A model generated the notes under the pieces. It was not told the DNA's origin, did not search any database, and saw nothing but the letters and a program-made list of their open reading frames with translations. From contig NC_053390.1 of the NCBI RefSeq assembly GCF_905171765.1, forward strand, positions 143,796,968-143,860,967: 64,000 bases of DNA. The letters are read 5' to 3'. Numbering within the stretch: the stretch's first letter is position 1; each line of letters begins with the position of its first letter. A program made the translations under genes and the position numbers. The DNA is from Bufo bufo (Eukaryota; Chordata; Amphibia; Anura; Bufonidae). Of this stretch, positions 33,261 through 44,818 are shown piece by piece.

Positions 33261-35320
33261 ATTTATAATACCCTTCCCCAATTTTAATTCAATTTAGCCA
33301 CTAAAAATCGGAAAAAACTATGGTTCTGACACTTGAAACACTAAAACAAACAAAAAAAAATTCTAAAATATTATTTTGTAAAACTAAAATAAAATAAAAA
33401 AGTAGACATATTTGGTATCGCCACATCCGTAAGAATCTGCTCTATAAATATGCCCGATGACCTAACCCCTCAGATGAACATAAAAAAATTAAATAAAAAC
33501 GGTGCCAAAACAGCTATTTTTTTGCCAATTTTCCATTTTAAACCGATTTTTCCAGTAACAAAGCAAGGGTTAACAGCCAAACAAAATGTCATATTTATTA
33601 CCCTGATTCTGCAGTTTACAGAAACACCCCATATGTGGTCGTAAACTGCTGTATGACCAAACGGCAGGCCGCAGAAGGGAAGGAACGCCGTATGGTTTCC
33701 GGAAGACAGATTTTGATGGCCTTTTTTTTGGGCACCATGTCCCATTTGAAGAACCCCTGATGCACCCCTAGAGTAGAAACTCCATAATAGAAACCCCATC
33801 TAAGAAACTACACCCCTCAAGGTATTTAAAACTGATTTTACAAACTTTATTAACCCTTTAGGTGTTCCTCAACAGTTTATGGCAAATGGAGATGAAATTT
33901 CCGAATTTCTATTTTTGGTAACCTTGCCTCACAAAAATGTAATATAGAGCAACCAAAAATCATATGTACTCTAAAAATACTCCCAACAAAACTGCCACCT
34001 TATCCAATAGTTTCCAAAATGGGGTCACTTTTATGGAGTTTCTACTCTAGGGGTGCATCAGGGGGGCTTCAAATGGGACATGGTGTAAATAAACCAGTCC
34101 AGCAAAATCTGCCTTCCAAAAACCACACAGCGCACCTTTCCCTCTACGCCCTACCGTGTGCCCGTACAGTAGTTTACGGCCACATATGGGGGTGTTTCTG
34201 CAAACTACAGAATCCGGGCAATAAATATTGATTTTTGTTTGGCTGATAACCCTTGCTTTGTTACTGGAAAAAATGGATTAAAATGGAAAATTTGCCCAAA
34301 AATTGAAATTCTGAAATTTCATCTCCATTTGCCAATAAATCTTGTGGAACACCTAAAGGGTTAACGACATTTGTAAAATCAGTTTTGAATACCTTGAGGG
34401 GTTTAGTTTCTTAGATGGGATCACTTTTATGAAGTTTCTACTCTAGGGGTGCATCAGGGATTATTCAAATGGGTCATGGTGTAAATAAACCAGTCCAGCA
34501 AAATCTGCCTTCCAAAAACCACACGGAGCACCTTTCCCTCTACGCCCTACCGTGTGCCCGTACAGTAGTTTACGGCCACATATGGGGTGTTTCTGAAAAC
34601 TACAGAATCAGAGCAATAAATATTGAGTTTTATTTGGCTGTTAACCCTTGCTTTGTTACTGGAAACAATGGATTAAAATGGAAAATTTGCCCAAAAATGT
34701 AAATTCATAAATTTAATCTCCATTTGCCATTAACTTTTGTGGAACACCTAAAGGGTTAACGATATTTGTAAAATCAGTTTTGAATACCTTGAGGGGTGTA
34801 GTTTATAGAATGGGGTAATTTTTTGGTGGTTTCTATTATGTAAGCCTCACAAAGTGACTTCAGACCTGAACTGGTCCTTAAAAAGTGGGTTTTTGAAAAT
34901 ATCTGAAAAATTTCAAGATTTGCTTCTAAACTTCTAAGCCTTCTAACGTACCCAAAAAATAAAATGTCATTCCCAAAATGATCCAAACATGAAGTAGACA
35001 TATGGGGAATGTAAAGTAATAACTATTTTTGTAGGTATTACTATGTATTATAGAAGTAGAGAAATTGAAACTTGGAAATTTGCTAATTTATTAAAAATTT
35101 TGATAAATTAGGTATTTTTTTTATTTAAAAAAAATATTTTTTTTACTCCATTTTACCAGTGTCATGAAGTACAATATGTGACGAAAAAACTATCTCAGAA
35201 TAGCCTGAATAAGTCAAAGCGTTTTAAAGTTATCACCACATAAAGTGAAACTGGTCAGATTTACAAAAAATGGCCTGGTCCTTAAGGTGAAAATGAGCCC
35301 GGTCCTTAAGGAGTTAAAGG
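33261..35320 (+). mobile_element. piggyBac 3' noncoding region with internal triplication
   Basis: The region ends 'ggtccttaaggagttaa', a TTAA-terminated piggyBac-like end. Inside, a unit of about 370-400 bp with 'ccatatgtgg', 'ctgttaacccttgctttgtt' and 'caccttgagggg' type text occurs three times: once inverted (about 33500-33850) and twice direct (about 34000-34370, 34380-34790). Decayed versions of the same noncoding sequence lie at 11740-13252. Confidence 0.7.
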
Positions 35321-35720
35321 GGTTTTCCCATCTTCTGGGACCCGCACCTATGTTGTAAACCTAGCCGGCAAAGTGAAGGAGGGTGAGTCATTTCTTTGGG
35401 GCCGCCGAAAATAGCCAAGCACTGGCTCAGCTTTTTCCATCGGCCCCAAATAAGTGAATAGAAGCGGTGGCCACGCAAAAGTCGTCCGCTCCCATTTATT
35501 TCTATGGGGATTCCGAAAATAGACAAGCAGGCCGCTCTGCCATTTTCGGCGGGCCAATAGGAATGATTGTTGATGGCTGGACCCTGCACTGCCGGCCACC
35601 ACTTTGCTGGCTTCGTTTTAGAGATAGGTATGGGTCCCAGATATGCCCCCCTGTCTAGCGATTTGCCCCTTGTCTGAGGAAATCTGTACATGAAATGGCA
35701 TCTACTTTGTGGGTTGTTGG
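35321..35720. repeat. T2-type MITE fragment
   Basis: It begins TTAAAGGGGTTTTCCCATC immediately after the piggyBac end, so the two abut at one TTAA. A matching right end is not evident within 400 bp. The interior has a weak mirror ('ggccgccgaaaatag' near 35400 against 'attttcggcgggcc' near 35540). Confidence 0.55.
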
Positions 35721-35721
35721 G

Positions 35722-35890
35722 GTGATTTATCAAACGGGTGTAAAATAGAACAGTCTTAGTTGCCCATAGCAACCAGAATCCACTATTAATTTTTGCCAGT
35801 TCCTTTGGAAAATAAAAGGTTGAATCTGATTGGTTGCTGTGGGCAAATAAGCCAGTTCTACTTTACACCAGTTTGATAAATGACACCATT
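35722..35890. mobile_element. Short palindromic MITE
   Basis: 'gtgatttatcaaacgggtgt' is mirrored by 'caccagtttgataaatgac', and 'ttgcccatagcaacca' by 'ttggttgctgtgggcaa'. Element of about 165 bp. It is a common anuran foldback. Confidence 0.8.
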
Positions 35891-36059
35891 TGTGTCTTAC
35901 AAGATATATGTATTTTAATATTTTATTTATTTTGGTATTGGTATTCTTAGCTTTTGATTCACACCAAGAGTTAGTTGGTTTAACATGCCCAATGTGAATA
36001 GGGGTAATAACTTTTCCTGGATGGAAGTGAGCCACAAACTATGCTATCAGGATGTCAAA

Positions 36060-36830
36060 GAGCAATGGGAAGAAAAGCAATGGAGTGGGGCGAGCATCGG
36101 TAGCGAAACGCGGCTTGACTTTGGTGGAAGGTAGTGGCTTATACTGTAGGTTTAATTTTAGTGTTGGTGAGGAGTAGGGCAGGAGAGGAGTAAGGGGTGG
36201 AGCGGCATTTTCGCATCTGGGATTGACTTTGGTGGAAGGTAGTGGCTTATACTGTAGGGTTAATTTTAGTGTTGGTGAGGAAGGAGTAAGGGGTGGAGCG
36301 GCATTTTTGTGCCTGGGATTTAAGGCAGGGCAGGGAGGGGCTTATTGAGTGTGAGGAACGTGGTGCAGACCGCCCACCCACCTGTGTTTTTAATTTCAGT
36401 GGTGTCGTTTTTCTTTTCTGTTGCTTCTATCGTAGCGGGCAGGTAAAAGGGGGATCCTGGGAGGAAATACTTGGAATAGGTGCATAGCTCTCTCTCTTTT
36501 GCCGTGCATCTAGGAGGTTTGTGGTGAATGGAAAACTGGGGGATCCTGTTTGGGCTAATAGCCCTGCAGGGGTATAATTGCGAGGAGTTGGTGCCCTTGG
36601 GTGGAAGAGTGCGGCCGAGAGTAAAGTTGGATTACATAACCTGGATCATATGTGGAGGTTCGCGAGTGGCGAATACAGTTTACTTGGATTGCCTTCTAGG
36701 AACCCTTTGCATCATGTAGGAGTATGCTGGGACAGGAAGTGAGGGAAAAAGTTTACATGTTGGATTAATGTTAGCAATGGTTACAAGGTATATGTACAAT
36801 TCTTGGTAATAATTGCGATGTTAATAAAGC
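36060..36830. repeat. Unclassified repeat with a 105-bp direct duplication
   Basis: The unit 'gactttggtggaaggtagtg' through 'ggggtggagcggcattt' is present at about 36117-36215 and again at 36224-36310. The preceding phrase 'gcgaaacgcgg' resembles Penelope-like UTRs, but the rest is unassigned. No gene. Confidence 0.45.
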
Positions 36831-37160
36831 GATCATCTGAGCATGGAGCGGTCATCTGAGCATAGGGCGGTCATCTGAGCATGGGGCGGTCATCTGAGCA
36901 TGGGGCGGTCATCTGAGCATGGGGCGGTCATCTGAGCATGGGGCGGTCATCTGAACATGGGGCGGTCATCTGAACATGGGGCGGTCATCTGAGCATGGGG
37001 CGGTCATCTGAGCATGGGGCGGTCATCTGAGCATAGGGCGGTCATCTGAGCATGGGGCGGTCATCTGAGCATGGGGCGGTCATCTGAGCATGGGGCGGTC
37101 ATCTGAGCATGGAGCGATCATCTGAGCATGGAGCGATCATCTGAGCATAGGGCGGTCATC
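36831..37160. repeat. 19-bp minisatellite, about 17 units
   Basis: The unit is 'tcatctgagcatggggcgg'. Variants ggagcgg, atagggcgg and gaacatgg are scattered along the array. The units are very similar to each other, so this is a young array and probably length-polymorphic. Confidence 0.95.
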
Positions 37161-37536
37161 TGAGAAATATTAAAACACAATGTGAAAAACAAAGATTGCC
37201 AGAAGTCTCACTAAAGCTGTCTACACTACAGGTAGGAAAGGTGGTTTAAATACACTTTTAAATTATTGAAAACTCAATTGCAGTAATACTGTCGTGTGCA
37301 CGCATATTTGTGTAAATGTATAGTTTGTGGCTTCTGGCAGTCATACGTTATTTTTTTTTCTGGCTCTTTGTGTTAGTAAGGTTGGCCTCCCCTGCCTTAA
37401 AGAATCATCTTATGATTGTCTGCCAAGAAATTTAAAGCCAGATGTAATCGACCCATTCAATGTTAGGGTCCAATACCCAAGGGGTTTGGTGCTGCTGTTT
37501 AGCTGATGTCCTGTTTTAAGTTACAAGATTTCCAAT
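37161..37536. other. Intron, no recognised element
   Basis: Nothing recognised. Confidence 0.35.
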
Positions 37537-37863
37537 GTTAGGGCTTGTTCACACAACCGTGCCGTGTTTTGCGGTCCGCAAATTGCAGATCCGCAAAACA
37601 CAGATGTCGCCCGTGTGCCTTCTTCAATTTGCGGAATGGACAGCCCTTTATAGAAATGCCTATTCTTATGTGCAAAATAAACAAGAATAGGACATGACTT
37701 ATAATTTTTCGGAGCCACAGAACAGAGCAGCGGATGCGGACAGCACACTGAGTGCTGTCCGCATCTTTTGCGGCCACAATGAAGTGAATGGGTCTGCATC
37801 CAAGCTGAAAAAAATGCGGCTCGGATGCGGAACCAAACCTCGGTCGTGTGAATGAGCCCTTAG
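37537..37863. mobile_element. Hairpin MITE, 'gggcttgttcaca' variant
   Basis: The left end 'tagggcttgttcacacaacc' mirrors the right end 'ggtcgtgtgaatgagccctta'. The interior has 'gcggatgcggacagcaca' and its mirror around the centre. No coding capacity. Confidence 0.85.
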
Positions 37864-38047
37864 TCAACGGAAATTAACAAAATCTCCAAATTCAGTTTTT
37901 CTCCTTTAGCTTTTATGCCTGTTCCCTATTGAATTCAGTAGGGAAAACAGAAAAAATAGTAACACGTTTAGGAACAGCACATTTTCATGCAGTAGTTTTC
38001 TATAAAGCAGTTCTACAGACATTTCTTACAGCTGTTTGCTTAACCAG

Positions 38048-38450
38048 TTAAAGGGGCATCCCTCAGCAGATTTGTGAAACTGGCTGACCTGTTACATGTG
38101 TACTTGGCAGCTGAAGACATCTGTGTAGGTCCCATGTTCATATGTGCCCTTATTGCTGAGAAAAATGATGTTTTATTATATGCAAATAAGCCTCTAGGAG
38201 CAACAGGGGCGTTGTCGTTACACCTAGAGGCTCTGCTCTTTCTGCTACTGCCGCACACCCTCTGCACTTTGATTGACAGGGCCAGACAGTGTAATCACGC
38301 CTGGCCCTGACTTCTCCTAAAATCTGGCTCTCCGCCGTGTGCTTCAGTATCCAGAACAATCACTGTACAGGAAGGAAGCCCGCAGTACAGAAGAGAGGCC
38401 CCTGTTACTCCTAGAGACTCATTTGCATATACCACAAGCTCCCCTGACCC
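38048..38450. mobile_element. T2-type MITE, copy 2 of the 'cagcagatttgt' family
   Basis: It opens TTAAAGGGGCATCCCTCAGC and follows the same order as 15221-15540, with 'cctctaggagcaa' twice in opposite senses (the second as 'actcctagaga'). Confidence 0.7.
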
Positions 38451-38479
38451 GGACTGACTGCATCATAGTGATTTATGAT

Positions 38480-38570
38480 ACATAGTTACATATTTAATAC
38501 GGTTGAAAAAAGACAAAAGTCCATCAAGTTCAACCAAGGGATAGATGGGGAAGCAAATCCCAGTTCCTGT
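38480..38570 (-). repeat. CR1-like LINE 3' tail fragment
   Basis: Read on the minus strand it is 'cttggttgaacttgatgga' followed by 'tcaaccgtattaaatatg' and the 'taactatg' tail. This is the same 3' end as the LINE at 1434-2610. Only about 90 bp remain. Confidence 0.8.
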
Positions 38571-39301
38571 CAGATTGCAGGTTTATTGTACTGTACTCAC
38601 AACATCAGAAGTTCTTTCATACATTTTTTTTTTTTTCTGGCATTTTTATTGTTCTTGGTTTTTGCACCAGTATTTTGGTAGCATTTTTGTCTGTAAAAAC
38701 GCCAGCTCAAGATGTTAGCTGAAGGTCTATGGGAAATATGAAAATCAAGCCACACAAGCAATTTTTGGCTATGCCATTTTTCTTGCCTTATGGTGGCAAT
38801 TTTTTTATTTATTTTTTGCTGCTACTGCAGCCTTTGGTGTTTCCCCAGGTCTTTTGACATTACCTTCTCTATAGGGGAAAAACACAATGAAGTAAATGCC
38901 AGTGGTACACTGTGTTCAAAAAGACACCAGAAAAACACCACAAAAAAACACAGGTGGCTATCCTTACTCCAAAACTCCCTGGGACCATGCAGCAGTCAGA
39001 AGGCGCACCATTTTCTTCCCTCAAAGCACACCATTGACTTTGTGGGGGCCCTTGTCTGGTCTTAGGTGGGGTGCCCTTGATGGTGGATGGTTGGTGGGGT
39101 GAGAGGCAGACGAGTAGGTGTAATGGTCTAGTATGGTGGTGGAGGAATGCACATGCAGTAAAGTCTTTGTGCCGTAAATGAGATGTACCTTACTGTCTGT
39201 CCAAAGCACCACCTTGTGATTCACAACCATCAATGGAATCTGGTCTTTTTCTCTTAGGGGTATCTTCTCTGTGTTCAGTATCTTCACTGGCGGTACAGTC
39301 T
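38571..39301. other. Intron, no gene
   Basis: Unassigned. The block 38660-39010 has A/C-rich text in which 'cgccagctcaagatg'-type phrases recall a decayed MITE. Nothing coding. Confidence 0.3.
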
Positions 39302-39650
39302 TAGGGCTCGTTCACACGAACGTGTGATACCCGTTGCCGTATTTGCGGATCCGCAATACATGGGCACCATTCCGTGGCCATTCTGCATCATGGATGCGGA
39401 CCCATTCATTTCAATGGGTTCGCAAATCTGGAGATGCGGAACGGTGCAGAACTGAAGAATGGAACGGAACACTACGGAAGCACTGCGGAGTGCTTTCTGG
39501 GGTTCCGTTCCGTGCTTCCGCACCGCAAAATGATAGAACTTGATCTATCTTTTTGCCTCACGGCAGAATCGCGGACCCATTCAAATGAATGGGTCTACGA
39601 TCCCCATGCGCCTGCCCCACGGATGGTGCCCGTGCATTGCGGACCACAAT
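39302..39650. mobile_element. Hairpin MITE, truncated, upstream of the hAT relic
   Basis: The left end 'tagggctcgttcacacgaac' is present. Complementary blocks ('cattcatttcaatgggt' and 'acccattcaaatgaatgggt') follow, but the right end is cut at about 39650, where hAT-derived sequence begins. Confidence 0.75.
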
Positions 39651-39679
39651 TTGTGCTATTTCCACCCCTTGGAATTCCA

Positions 39680-40925
39680 CCCTCCATATGTTGGACCTAC
39701 TATATGAACAGAGAAAGGCCATAAACGATTTCTTGATGATCCAAGCGGACAGGAGTACTCCCCTGTGTAACTTCGATGTCAGCCAGTGGCAGCTCATGAG
39801 TGACACCTGCCATTTGCTCAGGCACTTTGAGGAGGCCACATTATTTGTCAGTCACTAGGACTACGGGATCAACAACGTCATTCCACTGCTTCATGTCCTG
39901 GAACAGATGCTGGTAAATCTGGCTGGTCGGGAGACTGGAGACATCTAAATCTCACGTCTAGATCTCACTGGCGCCTAGATCTCACGGCCACATGAGCCCT
40001 GTCGGGGCTGAACTGGAGGAGGAGGAGGAGGACATTGGAGCACAAGCAATGTGTAGTGAAATGGGTGGTTTTTCTACACAGGTGACCGGAGAGGAGGAGC
40101 AGGATCAGCCACAGGAGCTACAGGGGGATGAAGAAGACAGGGCAGAGGACCCAGACACACCGTGGCAGTATGCAGTGGAGATGGAGGCAGGGAGTCCCTC
40201 CGAGTCACTTGCACAAATGGCCCGATGCATGCTCACTTGCTTGAGTAGTGAAAGCCAAATTGTCACCATTCGGCAGAGGGATGACTTCTGGCTCTCTACC
40301 TTGTTGGACCCTCGCTACCGGTCCAAAATGGGGGCCTTTTTTACACCAGCTGAGAGGGAGGGCAAACTGAACTACTATAGAGACATCCTATGTAGTCAGT
40401 TGGCTGCTGCCTATCTGCGCCATCATCCATCCTCTCGCAGGTCTGACTGGGGGGGCCCTCTGCACTCATGTTCCTCTGCCATGGCTGCTGTGGCTGGGTG
40501 AAAACATTACCAGCTCCATCAGAAGCAGCTTGAGTCTAGAGTCAGTGATGAGCAGCTTTCTTCACCCGCCTACTGAAGAAACTACTTGCCAGCAGCAGCA
40601 GCAGGTACACCTGGAGCAGGACCTGAACCAACAGGTGGTGGCATACTTGGACAGCACCCTGCCACCCCACATTGAAGATCTTCTGGACTACTGGGCAGTC
40701 AAACTGGATTTCTTGCTACAACTGGCAGAGTTTGCCCTGGAAAAGCTGTCCTGCCTGGCCAGTACTGTGGCATCAGAGCGAGTGTTTAGTGCGCCGGGGG
40801 CCATAGTTGCCCCAAGAAGAACTCTCCTGTCCACCCAAAATGTGAAGAGACTGACCTTTTTCAAGATGAATCAGGCATGGATCAGCCAGGATTTCCACCC
40901 ACCAATTCCTGATGCATCAGACTAG
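39680..40925 (+). pseudogene. hAT transposase relic with C-terminal dimerisation domain
   Basis: Three frames must be joined. The first (39686-39858) has LLYEQRKAINDFL and FEEATLFVS, followed by a stop and then DYGINNVIPLLHVLEQML. The second (39992-40501) has an acidic stretch and LLDPRYRSKMGAFF. The third (40530-40925) has LDYWAVK, LSCLASTVASERVFS and PRRTLLSTQNVKRLTFFKMN, the hATC dimerisation region shared by hAT transposases and ZBED proteins. The zinc-finger N-terminus is missing. Stops and shifts mean it is dead. A long Glu/Asp-rich insert separates frames one and two. Confidence 0.85.
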
Positions 40926-41102
40926 ATCATCCACGGTGCCACACCAACACTGACAAAAGAAGCCGGTTTCTTCTGGCTACCTGCCTCAGCTACTATTCTG
41001 ATGCTGCCACCCGCCTGATGCCACACATCTGATGCCAAGTGCTCCTTCTTTCACCCACCATCTTCAGCTGGTACTGGTATTGCCACCCACCTCTCCACCG
41101 GG

Positions 41103-41510
41103 TCACTCTGAGGTCTCCTGATGCTACTGCCACCTCCACACTATGTCACCTTGCCACTCTCTGGTCTCCTGATGCTGCTGCCACCTCCACACTATGTCAC
41201 CTTGCCACTCTGTGGTCTCCTGATGCTGCTGCCACCTCCACACTATGTCACCTTGCCACTCTGTGGTCTCCTGATGCTGCTGCCGCCACCTCCGCACTTT
41301 GTCATTGTGCCACTCTGTGGCCTCTGATGCTGCCACCACCTCCACACTGTCATTGTGCCACTCTGTGGCCTCCTCTTAATGCTGCTGCCACCTCCAAACT
41401 CTGTCATTGGGCCACTATGTGGCCTCATGCTGCTTCCACCTCACCACTATGTCATAGGGCCAGTCTGTGGACTTCTCATGCTGTTCCCACCCTCCCCACT
41501 TCATGACTGG
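41103..41510 (+). repeat. 51-bp minisatellite behind the hAT coding region
   Basis: The unit contains 'ggtctcctgatgctgctgcc' and 'cactatgtcaccttgccact'. The first three or four copies are regular at 51 bp; later ones drift. Because 51 is a multiple of three, the array is open in several frames on both strands, which explains the repetitive ORFs there. Confidence 0.9.
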
Positions 41511-42733
41511 GCCACTATCTTTCCCTTCGGCCTGGCTGACATCATAATTTATTTGACCCTTCTTTTGATCTGTCAGAAGGAAGGAAAAATGAGACGCACA
41601 ACGGATCCTGTCTGTGTAGCAGCTGTAAGGCCTGTATGGTCCCATCAGAATTGGCTTATGATTTGGTAGCCAAAAGCAGGAGGGGGTACAAAACATTGCG
41701 CAAATATTCTATTCACGTGTCATCTCTGTTTTGGATCCACTCCTGTTTTTTTGGGCATTAGCAATACTGATTGATTACTGACCAAATGCTGACCAAGTGA
41801 AGGCGGATGCTCAACAGACAGGATCCTTTTTTTTGAGGGTTAATGTTCTGATGGATCAAAGGAAGGGCAAAATAATCAGTGACATCAACACAAACTTACT
41901 GCTGACACCAACTCCACTCTTTTGGGGGGGGGGGGCTCTGCTTGTATAAGCGTTTAATAGAACAGGTTCTGTAGACATCTATGTGGAATCAGCTGACAAC
42001 GGTGTAAAAGAAGTGCACTTCTACTTAATGCTAACATCGACCTGTAAGGCTGAGTTCATACTTGAGTTATTTGGTCAGTTTTGGCCCCATGACTGCCCAA
42101 ATAAGTGAAGTGTGCAGTGATTCTAAGAGCGACGCCTGTCATTTGCATGTCATACTGACTCACAGTATTATTTCACCACCACAGCAGACTCCCTATACGT
42201 GTTACAGCAAGGCACTATAAAGGCTTTCTGCAGTCAGGAAATAGCCATTTTTTTAACGCTATTCGCAGCAAATAAATTCGCAGCGAACCGGCCGAATTGA
42301 ATTTTTGAAAAATTCACTCATCTCTAATTCTTATTATTATTTTTTACCTTTTTTTATATATATTTCTGCCACAGTTTAACACAGGACCCCCAGTTACAGT
42401 GGAAAGCAGCCTCCTTTGGGGGCTTTGTTTCAAGGCAGAGCTAATAAGGGTCAGTAGACCCTGCAGTTCTTCTCCGCTCTGCCCTCGAGACACCTGGCGA
42501 TCACATGATCGCCGGGTGCAATGCCGCTTCCTCTTTTCACTGACAGCCAGTGACCCAACCTGTTCCTGCTAGAATGCGGGCTGTGGGTTGTGTACCCCTG
42601 GTCTGAAGTGTATGGTTACCTATATGTTTTTGTGCTCTTGCCCTAAATCTTGAATTAGCATTGCCTTTATGACTCATTTCATACGGTAAGTAAAATATAC
42701 AGGAATGTATCTTCATATCAGAACAAGCCATCT
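41511..42733. other. 3' part of the hAT element and unassigned DNA
   Basis: The phrase 'ttgaaaaattcactcatctc' at 42307-42330 is the terminal motif of an abundant frog hAT family, so the hAT relic probably ends near 42337. A 10-base G run is at 41927. Nothing coding from 42338 to 42733. Confidence 0.45.
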
Positions 42734-42737
42734 TTAA

Positions 42738-43789
42738 CCCCTTCACCTCTGGAGGAGTTTTTGTTTTTGCGTTTTCGTTTTTTCATTCCCTGCCTTTCCG
42801 GGACCATAACTTTTTATTTTTCCGTTCACATAGCCATATGAGGGTTTGTTTTTTGCAGGACAATTTGTACTTTCTAATGACATTATTTAATATTGCATAG
42901 AATGTAGTGGTAAGCTAGAAAAAAATCCAAGTGGGATGGAATTGGGAGTAAAAAATGCAATTCAGTCACATTCCCTATGCGGTAAAACTGACCAGTTGCG
43001 TTCATTCTCCAGGTCAGTACGATCATGGCCATACCACATTTGTATAATCTTTCTTGTGTTTTAATACAAAAAAAATAAAAACCTTGAAAAAAAATTTTTT
43101 TTTCTTTTCATTGCCATATTCTGACCTATATAGCTTTTTTGTAGTTATACAGAGTTGTGTGAGGGCTCATTTTTTGCGGGGAGATCTTAGCTTTTCATTG
43201 GTACCATTTTGATGTGTATGAATTTTTGATCAATTTTTCTAGAAAATTTTTTGAGGGAAGGGAAGCAACCATAAAACTGCGAATCATCCATTTTGATTTT
43301 TTTTTCCGCTTCGCCATATAGAATAAATATTTTTATATTTTAATAGTATGGGCATTTTTGTACACGGTGATGCTCATGATATTTATCTTTTATTGTTTAT
43401 CTATTTTTATTTCAATTTTGGAGAAAAGGAGTAATTTAAATATTTCATTTTTTATTTTATTTTTTCATTTTTAAAAACTTTTTTTTTACACTTTTAAAAA
43501 GTTCCCATAGGGAACTTGAACAAGCAATCATTAGAATACTTCTCTCATAAACTCCAAGCCTTGGAGTCTATGATAAATCCACTATGTTCCTATTGAGCCT
43601 TGCCACAGAGTCTCCATAGGAACCTATCTGTGGCAGCCTTGGATCATTCAGGAGGACCGAGGCTGCCGCACAGACTATCCGGCTATCCCAATCCCCGCTA
43701 AGGGAAGCCTTTGCAGGCCCGGGAGCATGTGCTCCTGGGTTTTTTAGCTCCCAGATACACCGGTCACATTTGACCACTGCATAGAGGGG
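42738..43789. mobile_element. piggyBac-type nonautonomous element, about 1.05 kb
   Basis: TTAA flanks both sides (42734-42737, 43790-43793), and the ends are CCCCTTCACC and, on the other strand, CCCCTCTATG. TTAA plus C-rich ends fits piggyBac. The interior is T-rich, with 'gagggtttgttttttgc' and 'gagggctcattttttgc' as imperfect internal repeats. No ORF. Confidence 0.65.
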
Positions 43790-44400
43790 TTAACTGAGTG
43801 TGATCAAAGTTATCGTTGAATGCATACATTAGCCCCGGGTGTCTGCTCGCAAGTGGGTGCCAAAGACTGCCCAGTGCCGTACATGTATGACGCTAGGGGG
43901 GAAGGGGATAATGGGCTTTTCCAGGACGTTGTCACTTTATAATTAAAGGGGTTTTGTCACTTAAGCAAATAGTATTTATTATGTAGAGAAAGTTAACACA
44001 AGGCACTTACTAATGTATTGTGATTGTCCATATTGCCTCCTTTGTTGGCTGGATTAATTTTTCCATCACATTATACACTACTTTTTTCAATGGTTACGAC
44101 CACTGTGCAATCCATCAGTGTGGCTGTGCTTGCAGACTATAAAACAAGCACCACCTCTCCACTGCACGCACATGCATACCTAAAACATAAATCACAAGAG
44201 CAATATAATAATAGATTTCATCATCTCTCTCATGAATATTTCCTATCATTATTATTATTTTTACTATATTTTTTTTACTAATATACAAAATGCACACAAA
44301 AATGGCACAGATAACGCAGCTGGTATCTATCGAAACTATTACCAAATTTGTATGCAATACATACACATATATTTATATATCTTATCATATATATATATAT

Positions 44401-44515
44401 TTGTGGTCCTGGCTACGGCGCGGAGCCTGATGAGTGTGACTGAACCTAACCTAGCTAAAGTGGCTGGTGGTGTGCCTGTTGCCACGTGATGAGGGTAGGC
44501 CAAATAAAGGGGGCA
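44401..44515 (-). repeat. Ngaro split direct repeat B2
   Basis: 115 bp from 'ttgtggtcctggctacggcg' to 'aaataaagggggca', the same as 44651-44765. It forms the outer 3' end of the element. Confidence 0.95.
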
Positions 44516-44553
44516 TACCCTGGGAGATGTAAGGAGAAGGGCCGGGAGGGAGG

Positions 44554-44765
44554 GGCGAGAGAGGACGTGCACCAGGAGAGCTGGGCGGCGGAGCTTAAGA
44601 AGCCCCCTACGCCCCTCCCACAAAAGCAGGCTGGATTCAGCCTGCTGAATTTGTGGTCCTGGCTACGGCGCGGAGCCTGATGAGTGTGACTGAACCTAAC
44701 CTAGCTAAAGTGGCTGGTGGTGTGCCTGTTGCCACGTGATGAGGGTAGGCCAAATAAAGGGGGCA
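44554..44765 (-). repeat. Ngaro split direct repeats A2 (44554-44650) and B1 (44651-44765)
   Basis: A2 matches the 5' end A1 (50619-50715), and B1 matches B2; A2 and B1 abut at 44650/44651. This junction is the signature of the replication circle. Confidence 0.95.
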
Positions 44766-44818
44766 AAAATACAAGTAGGAAAGGTTTAGGAAACAACTCT
44801 TTATTGTAGAAGATGAGA

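Noticed and set aside
36087..36115. Third 'gcgaaacgcgg' phrase as a ribozyme
   Set aside because: No CTGANGA box precedes it and no closing arms are visible.
36831..37160. Regular short repeats considered as a CRISPR array
   Set aside because: There are no spacers: units are contiguous 19-mers in a vertebrate genome.
41039..41506. 155-codon repetitive protein after the hAT relic
   Set aside because: The 51-bp repeat is a multiple of three, so openness is automatic; the preceding hAT frame ends in a stop at 40923.
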